Source: CAYRTD01 sp964426915 | GTDB taxonomy: Bacteria; Bacteroidota; Bacteroidia; Bacteroidales; GCA-2748055 | Direction of reading: 5' to 3' | DNA length: 24,387 bases | Assembly (NCBI GenBank): GCA_964426915.1 | Contig: CAYRTD010000048.1 | Location: 1-24,387 of the forward strand | Part shown: piece after piece, positions 15,484 through 24,237 of the stretch | Position numbering within the stretch: the stretch's first letter is position 1 | Layout: each line of letters opens with the position of its first letter | The notes under the pieces: generated by a model | The model's database searches: none | What the model saw: only the letters and a program-made list of their open reading frames with translations | Told to the model about the DNA's origin: nothing | Program-made: the position numbers and the translations under genes

Positions 15484-18258
15484 ATGAGAAAATATCCTGC
15501 CATAATCTTGTTGCTTATTTTAATATCAAACAATATCCTCGCAGGCAGGCATTTTGTCTCACCCTCGGGGTCTGATGAAAACAATGGCAAATCTGCGGAT
15601 TTTCCTTTTAAAACATTGCACTATGCCATCTCTCAGATTGCTCCCGATTCAGGAGATACCCTTTTCCTTCTACCGGGGACCTATGAATTAGCGGAACCCT
15701 TATACATCTATCCGGGCATAAGCATTATAGGTCATGCAGACGATCCTTCCGAAATCATTATCCAGCCCGACGACAGTTTTGCTGGTGATCCTGATAATAC
15801 CCTAAGCATAGCACTTGATTTACAACAGGACAGGGACAGCAAGTTGAATAAAAATCAGTTCATTGATGGCAATCAGACCATCAGCAATTTTACGTTGCTT
15901 GGGAAAAAAAGCGCAAATGAAGGCATCGTTGTTACAGGAAGAAACCATGTTAAAATAAATAACCTTATCATAAAGAACTTTATCCTTGGAGGCCTTAAGC
16001 TGTCGGCTTTTAAAGAATATTTTGTTAATAACTATGATGCCGGCAAAATAAAAGGCTGTGAAATATCCCATTGTTTACTATACGAAAATGGCAGCCTGGA
16101 GCCAACCGGAAATTTTTCCTATGCCAGCAATATTTCAATCGGTGGCTGGGAAGGCGTCAGCCTCCATCATTGCACAGTTATCGATACTGTACCGGATATG
16201 AATGGTAGTGGAATGGGTGTGATGGGAGTGCATCGAACAAAAATTCATGATAATGTAATCATGATTAATGTTTTTGAAAAAAACCACTGGGGAGGAATAT
16301 TTTCAGTTGTAACCGGTTACACCGCGGGTCTGGAGTTTTTTAACAACCAGGTAAATAGTGGAATTTCATGTGAAAACAGGGTGCCATTTGAAAACATGTA
16401 TATTCCCGGCGTACCTGACATATTAATTTTTAATAACCGGTTTATCGGTACACATCCAAACAGCGTTGGCATTCAAGCTATTGAATTGTACAATGATAAT
16501 GCTGAGATTTTTAATAATTACTTTGAGAATTTTTTTCACTGCATTACTTCATGGCATGGGAACGACACGGTAACCAATGTTGACATTCACCATAATGTAT
16601 TCAGGGGGGCAGCCAAGGGTTATGCCATTCATCTTACCATGGGTGGCAATTCCTATAATGACCCTGCCAACCATTCTGTCTACACAAATTTCAATATTTA
16701 TAGCAATGTTTTCGATAACTTCCGGTACGCCATCTATAATCCGCATGGAAAAGCTGAAAATTTCAGTGTTAAAAACAATGTCTTCATGAACCTTGGGGAA
16801 GGTATCTGGCAGCACACTTCGGAAGAAGCCTGTAACAATATCATCTTTGATCACAACCTTGCCTTTAATCATGGGGAACTACAAAATAATAATTCGGCAA
16901 TTTTTACCAATTCTATAATTAATACAGACCCTGGTTTCAGGCTTGAGGGAGAACGACCTTCCGAATGGTACCGGCCATCATCATCCTCATCTGCTGTTAT
17001 TGATCAGGGAATTGATTTAAATGAATATACCCTGGGGTTCACTGGTACGGCACCCGATTTGGGCGCGTATGAGTGGAACACCACGGCCCCCTCAAGACTT
17101 GCAGCTCCGGATTTCACATTACCAACGGGAAAATACTTTGGTGATCAGGAGATTATAATCACCAGTGTAGATGCCAACACAGATATTTACTTCACTATCG
17201 ATGGTTCAGAGCCGACCGCCGAAACCGGTAACATTTATAACGAACCATTTATTCTCACACAACCGGCCACGGTTAAAGCAGTCGCTATTCAAAACAATAT
17301 GATTAACAGTGTGATCAATGAAAGAAGCTATGAAATTGTTAAGCAACGGGCAAACAAAGTAAACATAAATCCTGCAGGTACCCGGTTCTCCTATCCCCAA
17401 ATTATAAGCCTTGATTGTTCAACCCCAAATGCTTCAATATACTATTCAGTAAATGGCCGGTTACCAAATAAAGCCACCGGGTATCTTTATGAAGGTCCCT
17501 TTTATCTCGACTCAACCATAACAATTTCAGCCATTGCTTATGCAGAGGGAGTTTATCAAAGCGAAATCATCACTAATTCCATAGAAATTAATTTCACGGA
17601 TCCCGGGACAGGCATAATATACAACGATACCTCCTCCCGATTTACCTGGTCTGAACATTACTGGGCGCATAAAACCAACAGAGGACTTGGAGATTACAAC
17701 GATGACATTCACATTACCTACAACCAGGGTGCGTACTTTGAATTTGAATTCACGGGAAAGGGTATTGCCCTGATCATGGAAAGAAATACCGACAAAACGA
17801 AATCGGCTGATATTTTCATTGATGATAAACCATTAACATCCATTAGCCTGTACAGCAATAAACAGTTGGTATCCGATACTGTCTTTATTCACGGCGGGCT
17901 TTCAGCCGGAAACCACCGGCTTAAAGTACTTAACTCGGGAATAGGTGGTAATATGGCTGTCGACGCGGTTATCGTATACAATGATCCACTTGACCAAAAC
18001 ACAAAGCAAATAGATAATAAATATCAAGTATACCCGAATCCGGGCCGGGAATATATCATTCTTGATGGCTTAAATCAAAATCTATATCACACATTAATGA
18101 TTTATGATGCGCGTGGATTGCTGAAATCATCAATTAAGGTCCAGCGGGGCACAAGCAAAATACGGGTTGCTACAGAAAATTTTCCTACAGGAATATATTT
18201 TTTCATGATAAACAATAATGAGGAAATGCAATGCTTAAAAGTTAAATTGATTAAATAA
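15484..18258 (+). CDS. Secreted parallel beta-helix protein with tandem chitobiase-C-like domains, jelly-roll module and T9SS tail
   Basis: The 924-aa protein has a signal peptide (about 1-20) and a beta-helix cap (RHFVSPSGSDENNG, PFKTLHYAISQI, SGDTLFLLPGTYEL). Right-handed beta-helix rungs then run to about residue 530, rich in NN and HH turns (IFNNYFENFFH, DIHHNVFRG, VKNNVFMNLG). Two chitobiase-C-terminal-like domains follow (about 540-620, FTIDGSEPTAETG; about 622-702, YSVNGRLPNKATG). A galactose-binding-like jelly roll (about 705-835; GDYNDDIHITYNQG, FTGKGIALI, LSAGNHRLKV, VDAVIVY) and a T9SS type A domain (about 845-924) complete it. The beta-helix is a plausible lyase or glycosidase core, but no catalytic residues can be assigned. 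The jelly roll resembles accessory modules found in many secreted CAZymes. The gene is spaced only 6 bp from the GH16 lipoprotein gene, so the two are co-transcribed. Its N-terminus resembles the two minus-strand beta-helix proteins. Confidence 0.88.
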   Translation: MRKYPAIILLLILISNNILAGRHFVSPSGSDENNGKSADFPFKTLHYAISQIAPDSGDTLFLLPGTYELAEPLYIYPGISIIGHADDPSEIIIQPDDSFAGDPDNTLSIALDLQQDRDSKLNKNQFIDGNQTISNFTLLGKKSANEGIVVTGRNHVKINNLIIKNFILGGLKLSAFKEYFVNNYDAGKIKGCEISHCLLYENGSLEPTGNFSYASNISIGGWEGVSLHHCTVIDTVPDMNGSGMGVMGVHRTKIHDNVIMINVFEKNHWGGIFSVVTGYTAGLEFFNNQVNSGISCENRVPFENMYIPGVPDILIFNNRFIGTHPNSVGIQAIELYNDNAEIFNNYFENFFHCITSWHGNDTVTNVDIHHNVFRGAAKGYAIHLTMGGNSYNDPANHSVYTNFNIYSNVFDNFRYAIYNPHGKAENFSVKNNVFMNLGEGIWQHTSEEACNNIIFDHNLAFNHGELQNNNSAIFTNSIINTDPGFRLEGERPSEWYRPSSSSSAVIDQGIDLNEYTLGFTGTAPDLGAYEWNTTAPSRLAAPDFTLPTGKYFGDQEIIITSVDANTDIYFTIDGSEPTAETGNIYNEPFILTQPATVKAVAIQNNMINSVINERSYEIVKQRANKVNINPAGTRFSYPQIISLDCSTPNASIYYSVNGRLPNKATGYLYEGPFYLDSTITISAIAYAEGVYQSEIITNSIEINFTDPGTGIIYNDTSSRFTWSEHYWAHKTNRGLGDYNDDIHITYNQGAYFEFEFTGKGIALIMERNTDKTKSADIFIDDKPLTSISLYSNKQLVSDTVFIHGGLSAGNHRLKVLNSGIGGNMAVDAVIVYNDPLDQNTKQIDNKYQVYPNPGREYIILDGLNQNLYHTLMIYDARGLLKSSIKVQRGTSKIRVATENFPTGIYFFMINNNEEMQCLKVKLIK

Positions 18259-18264
18259 GAAAAG

Positions 18265-19884
18265 ATGAAGAGTAAAAATATTTCAGAAGGAACCAGAAGA
18301 GGATTCATCCTGACTCTGCTAATAATTTGCATAATTTGTCATGGTTGCAAAGTAAATGAAAATGATGATATCCGTATCCCCGAATTAGATAAATATTCCG
18401 AACTCGTTTGGGAAGAAAATTTTAAGGGAAATAAACTGGATTCAACAAAATGGACACCTTTACATTCTCATTATTGGAAACATGAGGAGAAACAAATATA
18501 TGTAAGTGACAGTGAGCATATAAATATAGAGGACAGTCTACTACTCATAAAATGTTTTGAGAAAAATGATGCAAATTCTGGTGACCTAATATATACCTCA
18601 GCATGTGTTTCTACGAAAAACAAAATCTCATTGGAATCATGCCGGATTGATATAAGGGCCAAAATGCCATTCGGCAAAGGAATCATCTCCGGAATTGCTT
18701 TGCGCCCTGATAATGAAACCAATCCCGATAATATGGGCAATACAATAGAAATTGCAGTGCTTGATGGTTCCAATCCAAATAAAATCATGTCCAAAATCAG
18801 ATATTATGATCAATATAATATCGGCCGCGGTATTGGTGACTGGTATTATACGGAAGAAGAAAAGGATTTTGCAAGGGGATTTCATACCTATTCATTGATA
18901 CAGGATTATGGAAAAATATGGTTTTATGTAGATGACAAACTTATTTTTAATGTTTCTGAGAATAATATTTCACTTGACAGATTTCCTTTTCATGAAAAAT
19001 TTCACCTTATCTTCAATATTGCTGTTGGCGGAAAATGGGCAGGTGAACCTGATTCCCTGATAACCGCCTTTCCACAAAAGATGGAAGTTGACTATGTCAG
19101 GATTTTTAAAAATCCCTCCCTTGAAAAAGTGAAACACAATCACCAGGATTTTCCGGATTTACAAACATATTCGAAACTTACATGGAGTGATGAATTTGAT
19201 GAAGAGCATATATCTGATAAGAATTGGACCCATGAAACAGGGGATTTTTGGTGGAACGATGAAATTCAGGCCTACACCAGCGACAGCACCAACTCGTATA
19301 TTTCGAATGGTCACCTGGTTATAAATGCGATGAAAACACCCGACCATATTGAAACAATACGAAATTACACATCTGCCAGATTAATCACAAAAGACAAGGT
19401 CACTTTCGGGTACGGTAGGATAGACTTTCGCATTAAAGTTGGAGCAGGAAAAGGAATTTGGCCGGCAGCATGGCTGTTGCCCAACGATGATAAATTCGGC
19501 CCGTGGCCAACGAGTGGTGAAATTGATGTATTGGAGATTTTCGGCGCCGATTCATTAACACAACACATGACAGCTCATTTTGGCAAAAACAGGAGCGATC
19601 ACCGAAGCAGAGGAGGAAAAATCTTTCGTAAAGAAGGTTTCAATGACGGATTTCATATCTACTCACTTGTCAGGGAAAAAGACCACATATGGTGGTACTT
19701 CAACGGGGAGCCCTGTTTCCAGATTTCCAAAGAACTTTGTTATCCCCATCATTATCCATTTAATGAAGAATTTTACGCCATACTCAATCTCGCGATCGGG
19801 GGTGGAACAGCAGGCTACCCGGATGAAAACACGGTTTTTCCAAGTAAAATGTGGGTAGATTACGTCAGATTTTACGAAAATTAG
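18265..19884 (+). CDS. Lipoprotein with tandem GH16 domains; first degenerate, second intact
   Basis: The 539-aa protein has a hydrophobic signal and lipobox ending HGC (Cys28), followed by KVNENDD, an acidic run typical of surface export. Domain 1 (about 40-285) keeps the GH16 frame: LVWEENFKGNKLDSTKW, KMPFGKGI and the final FPQKMEVDYVRIFKN. However, the catalytic EIDxxE reads EIAVLD (Glu162, Ala164, Asp167), and the WPA-W substrate-cleft segment reads ISGIA. Domain 2 (about 300-539) is canonical: LTWSDEFDEEHISDKNW, GKGIWPAAWLLP and SGEIDVLE, with Glu419 as likely nucleophile, Asp421 and Glu424 as likely acid/base. Domain 2 resembles laminarinase-type GH16_3 endo-beta-1,3-glucanases; mixed-linked glucan or another beta-glycan remains possible. 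Domain 1 probably does not hydrolyse and may bind glycan. The protein likely sits on the outer surface and cuts polymer for SusCD. Confidence 0.92.
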   Translation: MKSKNISEGTRRGFILTLLIICIICHGCKVNENDDIRIPELDKYSELVWEENFKGNKLDSTKWTPLHSHYWKHEEKQIYVSDSEHINIEDSLLLIKCFEKNDANSGDLIYTSACVSTKNKISLESCRIDIRAKMPFGKGIISGIALRPDNETNPDNMGNTIEIAVLDGSNPNKIMSKIRYYDQYNIGRGIGDWYYTEEEKDFARGFHTYSLIQDYGKIWFYVDDKLIFNVSENNISLDRFPFHEKFHLIFNIAVGGKWAGEPDSLITAFPQKMEVDYVRIFKNPSLEKVKHNHQDFPDLQTYSKLTWSDEFDEEHISDKNWTHETGDFWWNDEIQAYTSDSTNSYISNGHLVINAMKTPDHIETIRNYTSARLITKDKVTFGYGRIDFRIKVGAGKGIWPAAWLLPNDDKFGPWPTSGEIDVLEIFGADSLTQHMTAHFGKNRSDHRSRGGKIFRKEGFNDGFHIYSLVREKDHIWWYFNGEPCFQISKELCYPHHYPFNEEFYAILNLAIGGGTAGYPDENTVFPSKMWVDYVRFYEN

Positions 19885-19904
19885 GAGAATGCATGAACTA
19901 AATC

Positions 19905-19983
19905 TTTAGTATTGATGATCTCACCGCCAAATTGGGGGTTCGGTTCTGAATCAAACACTTGACTTTATTGACGGACACTAAAT
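19905..19983. repeat. Relic of the TTAGTGTC-ended repeat between the two GH16 genes
   Basis: The segment GACTTTATTGACGGACAC (19961-19978) and its extension to CTAAAT match the right part of the 171-359 element: 18 of 21 positions between 19956-19976 and 320-340, plus the same ACACTAA end. The left end TTTAGT at 19905-19910 mirrors ACTAAA on the right. It encodes nothing and accounts for most of the unusually long 129-bp gap in an otherwise tight gene cluster. Confidence 0.5.
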
Positions 19984-20013
19984 ATACTGAACAGAACGAC
20001 AAATAAACCGACT

Positions 20014-21855
20014 ATGAGAAAAATTTGTTTTATTATATTCCTTAGCTATGGGATCGCCTTTTATTCGCTTGCACAAACCATTAGCTATGACTCGTTTGAT
20101 AGCCAGGGGTTGGTAAACTGGATTTTTATTGATAACAACAAGGGTGGCATGTTTAACCCTGAAATGCAAAACCCTTCCAATGATATTTTAAATGATTCGG
20201 ATGTTGTTGCAAAATTCACGAAACCGGCAGAAGCGCCGGCAGAGGTGTTTTTCTTTATGGAAAAACCATTCGATCTGACACAAAATGCTTTGTACAGTTT
20301 GCATTTATATGGTAAAGCAGGTACAAAAATAAATATGAAGCTGCAGCACAATGACCTGAATTATATGGCGCATTTAACGGAGGTAGTTAAAAGTTACGAA
20401 ATACAAGAAACAGACACCTGGGAACAAGCAAATTTCGATTTTACTGATTACAATGCAAGAACCGACCTGGACAAACTGGTCATCGAAATAGACACTTCAC
20501 ATCATGGGGAAGAAACCATATTATTTGATAATCTTACAGGGCCGGTTTACCATGATACTGTGGAAATCACCTATGCCTTCACCTCCTTTGACGGATGCGA
20601 AGTAAACGTGAAAGTCAACAAGTTCATGAACAGTTTACCCGAACTATCCGGCTTTTCGCTTCAGGTTAACGAAACACCCGTCACGCTCACATCAGTCGCT
20701 GTGGTTGACAGCTTTGAAAAAATCATTTCCCTGAGCCCGGAATCTTGTTTTGAGCCATCAGATAATATACACCTCTCTTACGCTGACGGCAACATTGAAA
20801 GCATAGAAGGATGGCTGCTAAAAGAATATTTCAACATACCCGTAATTAATGCAGCGGACAAAGACACGGTTCTTGTCTGGAGTGATGAGTTCAATAATGA
20901 TTTTCTTGATACAACCATATGGACAAGGCTGGAAGGGGAATATTGGTTCAATGAGGAATTACAGGCATATACCAAATCATCTGCCAATTCATATTGTGAA
21001 GATGGAAAGCTTAAAATTACTGCCAGAAAAGAAAAGTATGGCATCCGGGATTATACTTCAGCCAGAATTGTTAGCCGGTATAATGCTGATTTCAGGTATG
21101 GCAGATTTGAGGCAAGTATAAAAATGCCCGAGGGTAAAGGAATATGGCCTGCCTTTTGGATGATGCCCACGGAAGATAAATATGGCACCTGGCCCTCAAG
21201 CGGCGAAATTGACATCATGGAATTCCTTGGGCACGAATTGACGACGAATCACGGGGCCATACACTATGGTAATGGGCTTGGCTATCGTCATGAGCAACAA
21301 CACGGAGCTTATTACGACAGGGATGCAAAAAGAAACGAGGGCTTCCATGTTTACGCAATTGAATGGGAACCAGGCATTTTCCGATGGTATTTTAACGGGA
21401 AGAGATTTCACACCGCTACTGCAAAAAAGACTTCTTTTCATTGGCCCTTCGACCAGGATTTTCATTTTATCCTGAATGTAGCAGTTGGCGGAAGGTGGCC
21501 CGGGAATCCGAATGAAACAACAGTATTCCCGCAAACACTGGAAGTAGATTATGTAAGAGTCTATAAGTACAATACCCAAAAAAACAATACGAACTCCATA
21601 ACATTTGGAGCCAATGACAATAAAATAAACATTTTTCCAAATCCTGTTGAAGCCGGGCAAAGATTACATATTGAGCCCATTCAGGAAAAAAAATTTACTT
21701 TGGTGGTTTATGGTTTTGATGGCAGGGTAAAACATGAAAAAACTTATGAAAGCTACTGTTCTACAGTTGATCCGGGCTTTCTTACACCGGGAATATATAT
21801 TGTAAAAATAATCCGGTCTGAAAAGACTTATACAACTAAACTTATAATTAAATAA
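20014..21855 (+). CDS. T9SS-exported GH16 endo-beta-glucanase (laminarinase-like) with N-terminal beta-sandwich modules
   Basis: The 613-aa protein has a signal peptide (about 1-20, ending SLAQ). A CBM-like beta-sandwich follows (about 22-185), with the form seen in CBM4/11-like folds (LTQNALYSLHLYGKAG, WEQANFDF, ILFDNLTGP). A second beta-sandwich lies at about 186-280 (VNVKVNKFMN). The GH16 domain (about 285-525) has LVWSDEFNNDFLDTTIW, NEELQAYT, GKGIWPAFWMMP and the intact motif SGEIDIMEF; Glu398 is the likely nucleophile and Glu403 the acid/base. The end of the domain is VFPQTLEVDYVRVYKYN. A T9SS type A tail (about 535-613; INIFPNPVEAG, TPGIYIVKI) follows. The motif neighbourhood matches GH16_3 beta-1,3-glucanases. 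The gene after it starts 1 bp beyond the stop codon, so the two are translationally coupled or at least co-transcribed. Confidence 0.93.
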   Translation: MRKICFIIFLSYGIAFYSLAQTISYDSFDSQGLVNWIFIDNNKGGMFNPEMQNPSNDILNDSDVVAKFTKPAEAPAEVFFFMEKPFDLTQNALYSLHLYGKAGTKINMKLQHNDLNYMAHLTEVVKSYEIQETDTWEQANFDFTDYNARTDLDKLVIEIDTSHHGEETILFDNLTGPVYHDTVEITYAFTSFDGCEVNVKVNKFMNSLPELSGFSLQVNETPVTLTSVAVVDSFEKIISLSPESCFEPSDNIHLSYADGNIESIEGWLLKEYFNIPVINAADKDTVLVWSDEFNNDFLDTTIWTRLEGEYWFNEELQAYTKSSANSYCEDGKLKITARKEKYGIRDYTSARIVSRYNADFRYGRFEASIKMPEGKGIWPAFWMMPTEDKYGTWPSSGEIDIMEFLGHELTTNHGAIHYGNGLGYRHEQQHGAYYDRDAKRNEGFHVYAIEWEPGIFRWYFNGKRFHTATAKKTSFHWPFDQDFHFILNVAVGGRWPGNPNETTVFPQTLEVDYVRVYKYNTQKNNTNSITFGANDNKINIFPNPVEAGQRLHIEPIQEKKFTLVVYGFDGRVKHEKTYESYCSTVDPGFLTPGIYIVKIIRSEKTYTTKLIIK

Positions 21856-21856
21856 T

Positions 21857-23872
21857 ATGTCAGGTAAAAAATTTCTTTCTGCTATACTGCTGATTTCAAT
21901 ACTATTTTTATCTTCATCTCATAGTAAAAAAAACAGTAATCCCGATGATATTTCCAACGAGGACAAATACCAGAACCTTGTTAATAACCAGCTAAAGGGG
22001 TGGAACACCTACAACACACGAAGTACAATGTCGTTTGTTAAACTACCCTCTTGCTTTTCAATCAATATAGGATTTAAGGATTACACGAATAAGGAGGTAC
22101 TCACGGAAACCATACCTGGCTTTGATCATGAAGATCTTTTCCTGGGCGCCCACGCTTATGATGGCTCCTACACCTGCCAGGAATTAAAATGGTCGGGCAT
22201 GAAATTCAGAGTTGAATCGGCTCACGCGCAAAACGACCTGGTAATCCTGATAACACCCATAGAAGTTGATAAGGTAAAAGTTCCTGACTATTTTATCGCG
22301 CTACATCATTCAACCAGGAAAAAAAATCCGGATTTCGTTAAAAGAATTAAACCTCCACTTGTCATTATTGAAACAGGAATGCTGTGGAACAAGCCGGGAA
22401 TAATTACAAAAGAAGAAGATATCATCAAAGTAGAGCTGGAAAAGGAAAAATTCAGAATTTTCACAACCGGCGAGGTCATTGATGAATATTACATGGGTTC
22501 AATAAAAACACCCTATCTCACCGTTAATGGTTTCGAAGAAGTTGGGGTTTCTACCACGAAACAAAGAACACTGGAAGAAATAAAAGACATCATAGAGAGG
22601 CAGAAGAAAAATCATGAGGAAGTAAAATCATCCTATGGTGAAAATAAAGATGTTTATGATGCCATTCAAACCTGTATGGCCTGGAGTATGATGTATGACC
22701 CGCAGGAAAAAAGGCTTCTGGCTCCCGTGAGCAGACGATGGAATTACAATAACCTTGGATATGTAATTTACTGCTGGGACACTTATTTTGGGGCCTACCA
22801 GGCCGCGGCAACAGGCAATAAAGCGCTTGCCTATGCCAATGTTATTGAAATGACCAGGGAAAAAACAAAAGACGGCTTTGTTCCCAACGTACGTAAATCG
22901 AATGGTGCAAAAACCTTTGACAGATCGCAACCACCAGTTGGTTCCTTTTGCACGAGAGAAATTTATAAAATATTTGGAGATAAGTGGTTCCTGGAAATGG
23001 TATATGACGATTTGCGTGACTGGAACAACTGGTGGTCCCAAAAACGTGACTATGAAGGCTTATTATGCTACGGATCAACTTTTTATGAGCCGGTTAACGG
23101 ATATCCCTGGGAACATACTTTCGCCGGACAGGTGCACGACTGGTTTGGAGCATCCATGGAATCAGGCTGGGATGGATCTGTAATTTATGAAGATCAGGAT
23201 TTTGACAAGGAAAGATCGATATTGAAACTATGGGATGTATCACTAAATGGACTGTATGTACAAGACTGCAGGGCATTAGCCGATATTGCCGAAATATTGG
23301 GAAACACTCAGGATGCGTATGACCTCAGAACCAGGGCAGACAAATACGCGTCTGCTATGACCGAAACACTTTGGGATGAAACATCCGGGTTTTTCAAAAA
23401 CAAAAACTGGGAAACGGGAGAATTCCCGGATTTCACAGCCATTAACGGCTTTCTGGCACTGCTTTCGGGAAATCTGAACGAACAACAATTAGAATCGGTT
23501 ATCAGGGATCATCTGCTCAACCCCAATGAATTTAAAACACCCTTCATCGTGCCCACCGTGCCAAAAAGTAACCCGGTATTTAAAGAAGACCGATACTGGG
23601 ACGGAAGAGTATGGCCACCCGTGAACTTCCTCATTTACTTAGGGCTCAGGCAATATGACTCACCTCTCGCCATTGAAGCAAAGAATTATCTGGTGAGCAA
23701 TTCAAGAGAACTCTTATTACAGGATTGGCATAAATACCATTTTGTTCGTGAAAATTACGATCCCTTCACGGGTACAGGCAGTGAAGAGAATTATTCGGCC
23801 AGCTTTTACCACTGGGGAGGGTTACTGGGAATGATGCCATTGATAGAAGAAGGCATTGTACCCGAACCATAA
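21857..23872 (+). CDS. GH63/MGH1-like (alpha/alpha)6-barrel glycosidase
   Basis: The 671-aa protein has an N-terminal hydrophobic signal (about 1-23), a beta-sandwich domain (about 40-235) and an (alpha/alpha)6 barrel (about 260-665). The barrel shows the GH63-type WD motif in GYVIYCWDTYFGAY (Asp308, candidate general acid), then DGFVPNVRKSNGAKTFDRSQPP and SGWDGS. The final substrate-pocket segments are DRYWDGRVWPPVN and ENYDPFTGTGSEENYSASFYHWGG (Glu632, candidate base). Family members include processing alpha-glucosidase, E. coli YgjK and mannosylglycerate/glucosylglycerate hydrolases; these invert alpha-glycosidic bonds. So it likely removes an alpha-linked side unit of the PUL substrate; this is inference. 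The signal ends SSSHSKKNSN, which looks like a lipoprotein leader lacking its Cys. It is coupled to the upstream GH16 gene by a 1-bp gap. Confidence 0.85.
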   Translation: MSGKKFLSAILLISILFLSSSHSKKNSNPDDISNEDKYQNLVNNQLKGWNTYNTRSTMSFVKLPSCFSINIGFKDYTNKEVLTETIPGFDHEDLFLGAHAYDGSYTCQELKWSGMKFRVESAHAQNDLVILITPIEVDKVKVPDYFIALHHSTRKKNPDFVKRIKPPLVIIETGMLWNKPGIITKEEDIIKVELEKEKFRIFTTGEVIDEYYMGSIKTPYLTVNGFEEVGVSTTKQRTLEEIKDIIERQKKNHEEVKSSYGENKDVYDAIQTCMAWSMMYDPQEKRLLAPVSRRWNYNNLGYVIYCWDTYFGAYQAAATGNKALAYANVIEMTREKTKDGFVPNVRKSNGAKTFDRSQPPVGSFCTREIYKIFGDKWFLEMVYDDLRDWNNWWSQKRDYEGLLCYGSTFYEPVNGYPWEHTFAGQVHDWFGASMESGWDGSVIYEDQDFDKERSILKLWDVSLNGLYVQDCRALADIAEILGNTQDAYDLRTRADKYASAMTETLWDETSGFFKNKNWETGEFPDFTAINGFLALLSGNLNEQQLESVIRDHLLNPNEFKTPFIVPTVPKSNPVFKEDRYWDGRVWPPVNFLIYLGLRQYDSPLAIEAKNYLVSNSRELLLQDWHKYHFVRENYDPFTGTGSEENYSASFYHWGGLLGMMPLIEEGIVPEP

Positions 23873-23958
23873 ATTAATCCAACTTGAAAATTAGACCTGT
23901 CAATCGAGAAAAATTTTAAATAGTATTTTTTTTACAAATTGTTACAAAATTCACAACA

Positions 23959-24237
23959 ATGAAACAAGTGATTCCTCATTTATCGTGTTTTTTTCAAAAA
24001 TTATTAGTAGTAAATATCTTTTTAAATTTGGCTTGCTTGTTATTTGCTCAAACAGGACCTCCGAAACAAGTTGCATGGAACCTTACTTTTGTTGATGAAT
24101 TCGATGGTTTCAGTCTTTATACCAATAAATGATCATTTGGCTTCGGATGGGATACGAATTCCGTTGCTTTCAAAGAAACTAATAGACTAGAGAATGTTTA
24201 TATGAGTGATGGTAGTTTGGTAATTATAATCAAATGA
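23959..24237 (+). pseudogene. Decayed 5' part of another secreted GH16 gene
   Basis: The ATG at 23959 opens a frame with a signal-like start (LLVVNIFLNLACLLFAQ) and then WNLTFVDEFDG, the entry motif of a GH16 domain. TGA at 24130-24132 stops it at codon 58, just where GH16 proteins have Trp after the DEF-x(7-9)-K motif. The same frame resumes as SFGFGWDTNS and RLENVYMSDGSLVIII, also GH16-like, until a second TGA at 24235-24237. The EIDxxE region is not found downstream. The gene therefore appears broken and truncated. The segment is more AT-rich than its neighbours. An assembly error at the first TGA is possible, but would not explain the second. Confidence 0.65.

Noticed and set aside
21196..21660. 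Open minus-strand frame of 154 codons inside the GH16 gene
   Set aside because: It lies wholly within the well-supported plus-strand GH16 domain, has no recognisable domain, and is explained by the codon composition of the real gene.
22628..23041. Open minus-strand frame of 137 codons inside the GH63-like gene
   Set aside because: Fully overlapped by conserved barrel motifs on the plus strand; no independent evidence for translation.
24130..24132. TGA read as tryptophan (recoding or alternative genetic code)
   Set aside because: Other genes here use TGG for conserved Trp and no TGA interrupts them; gene decay or a sequencing error is simpler.
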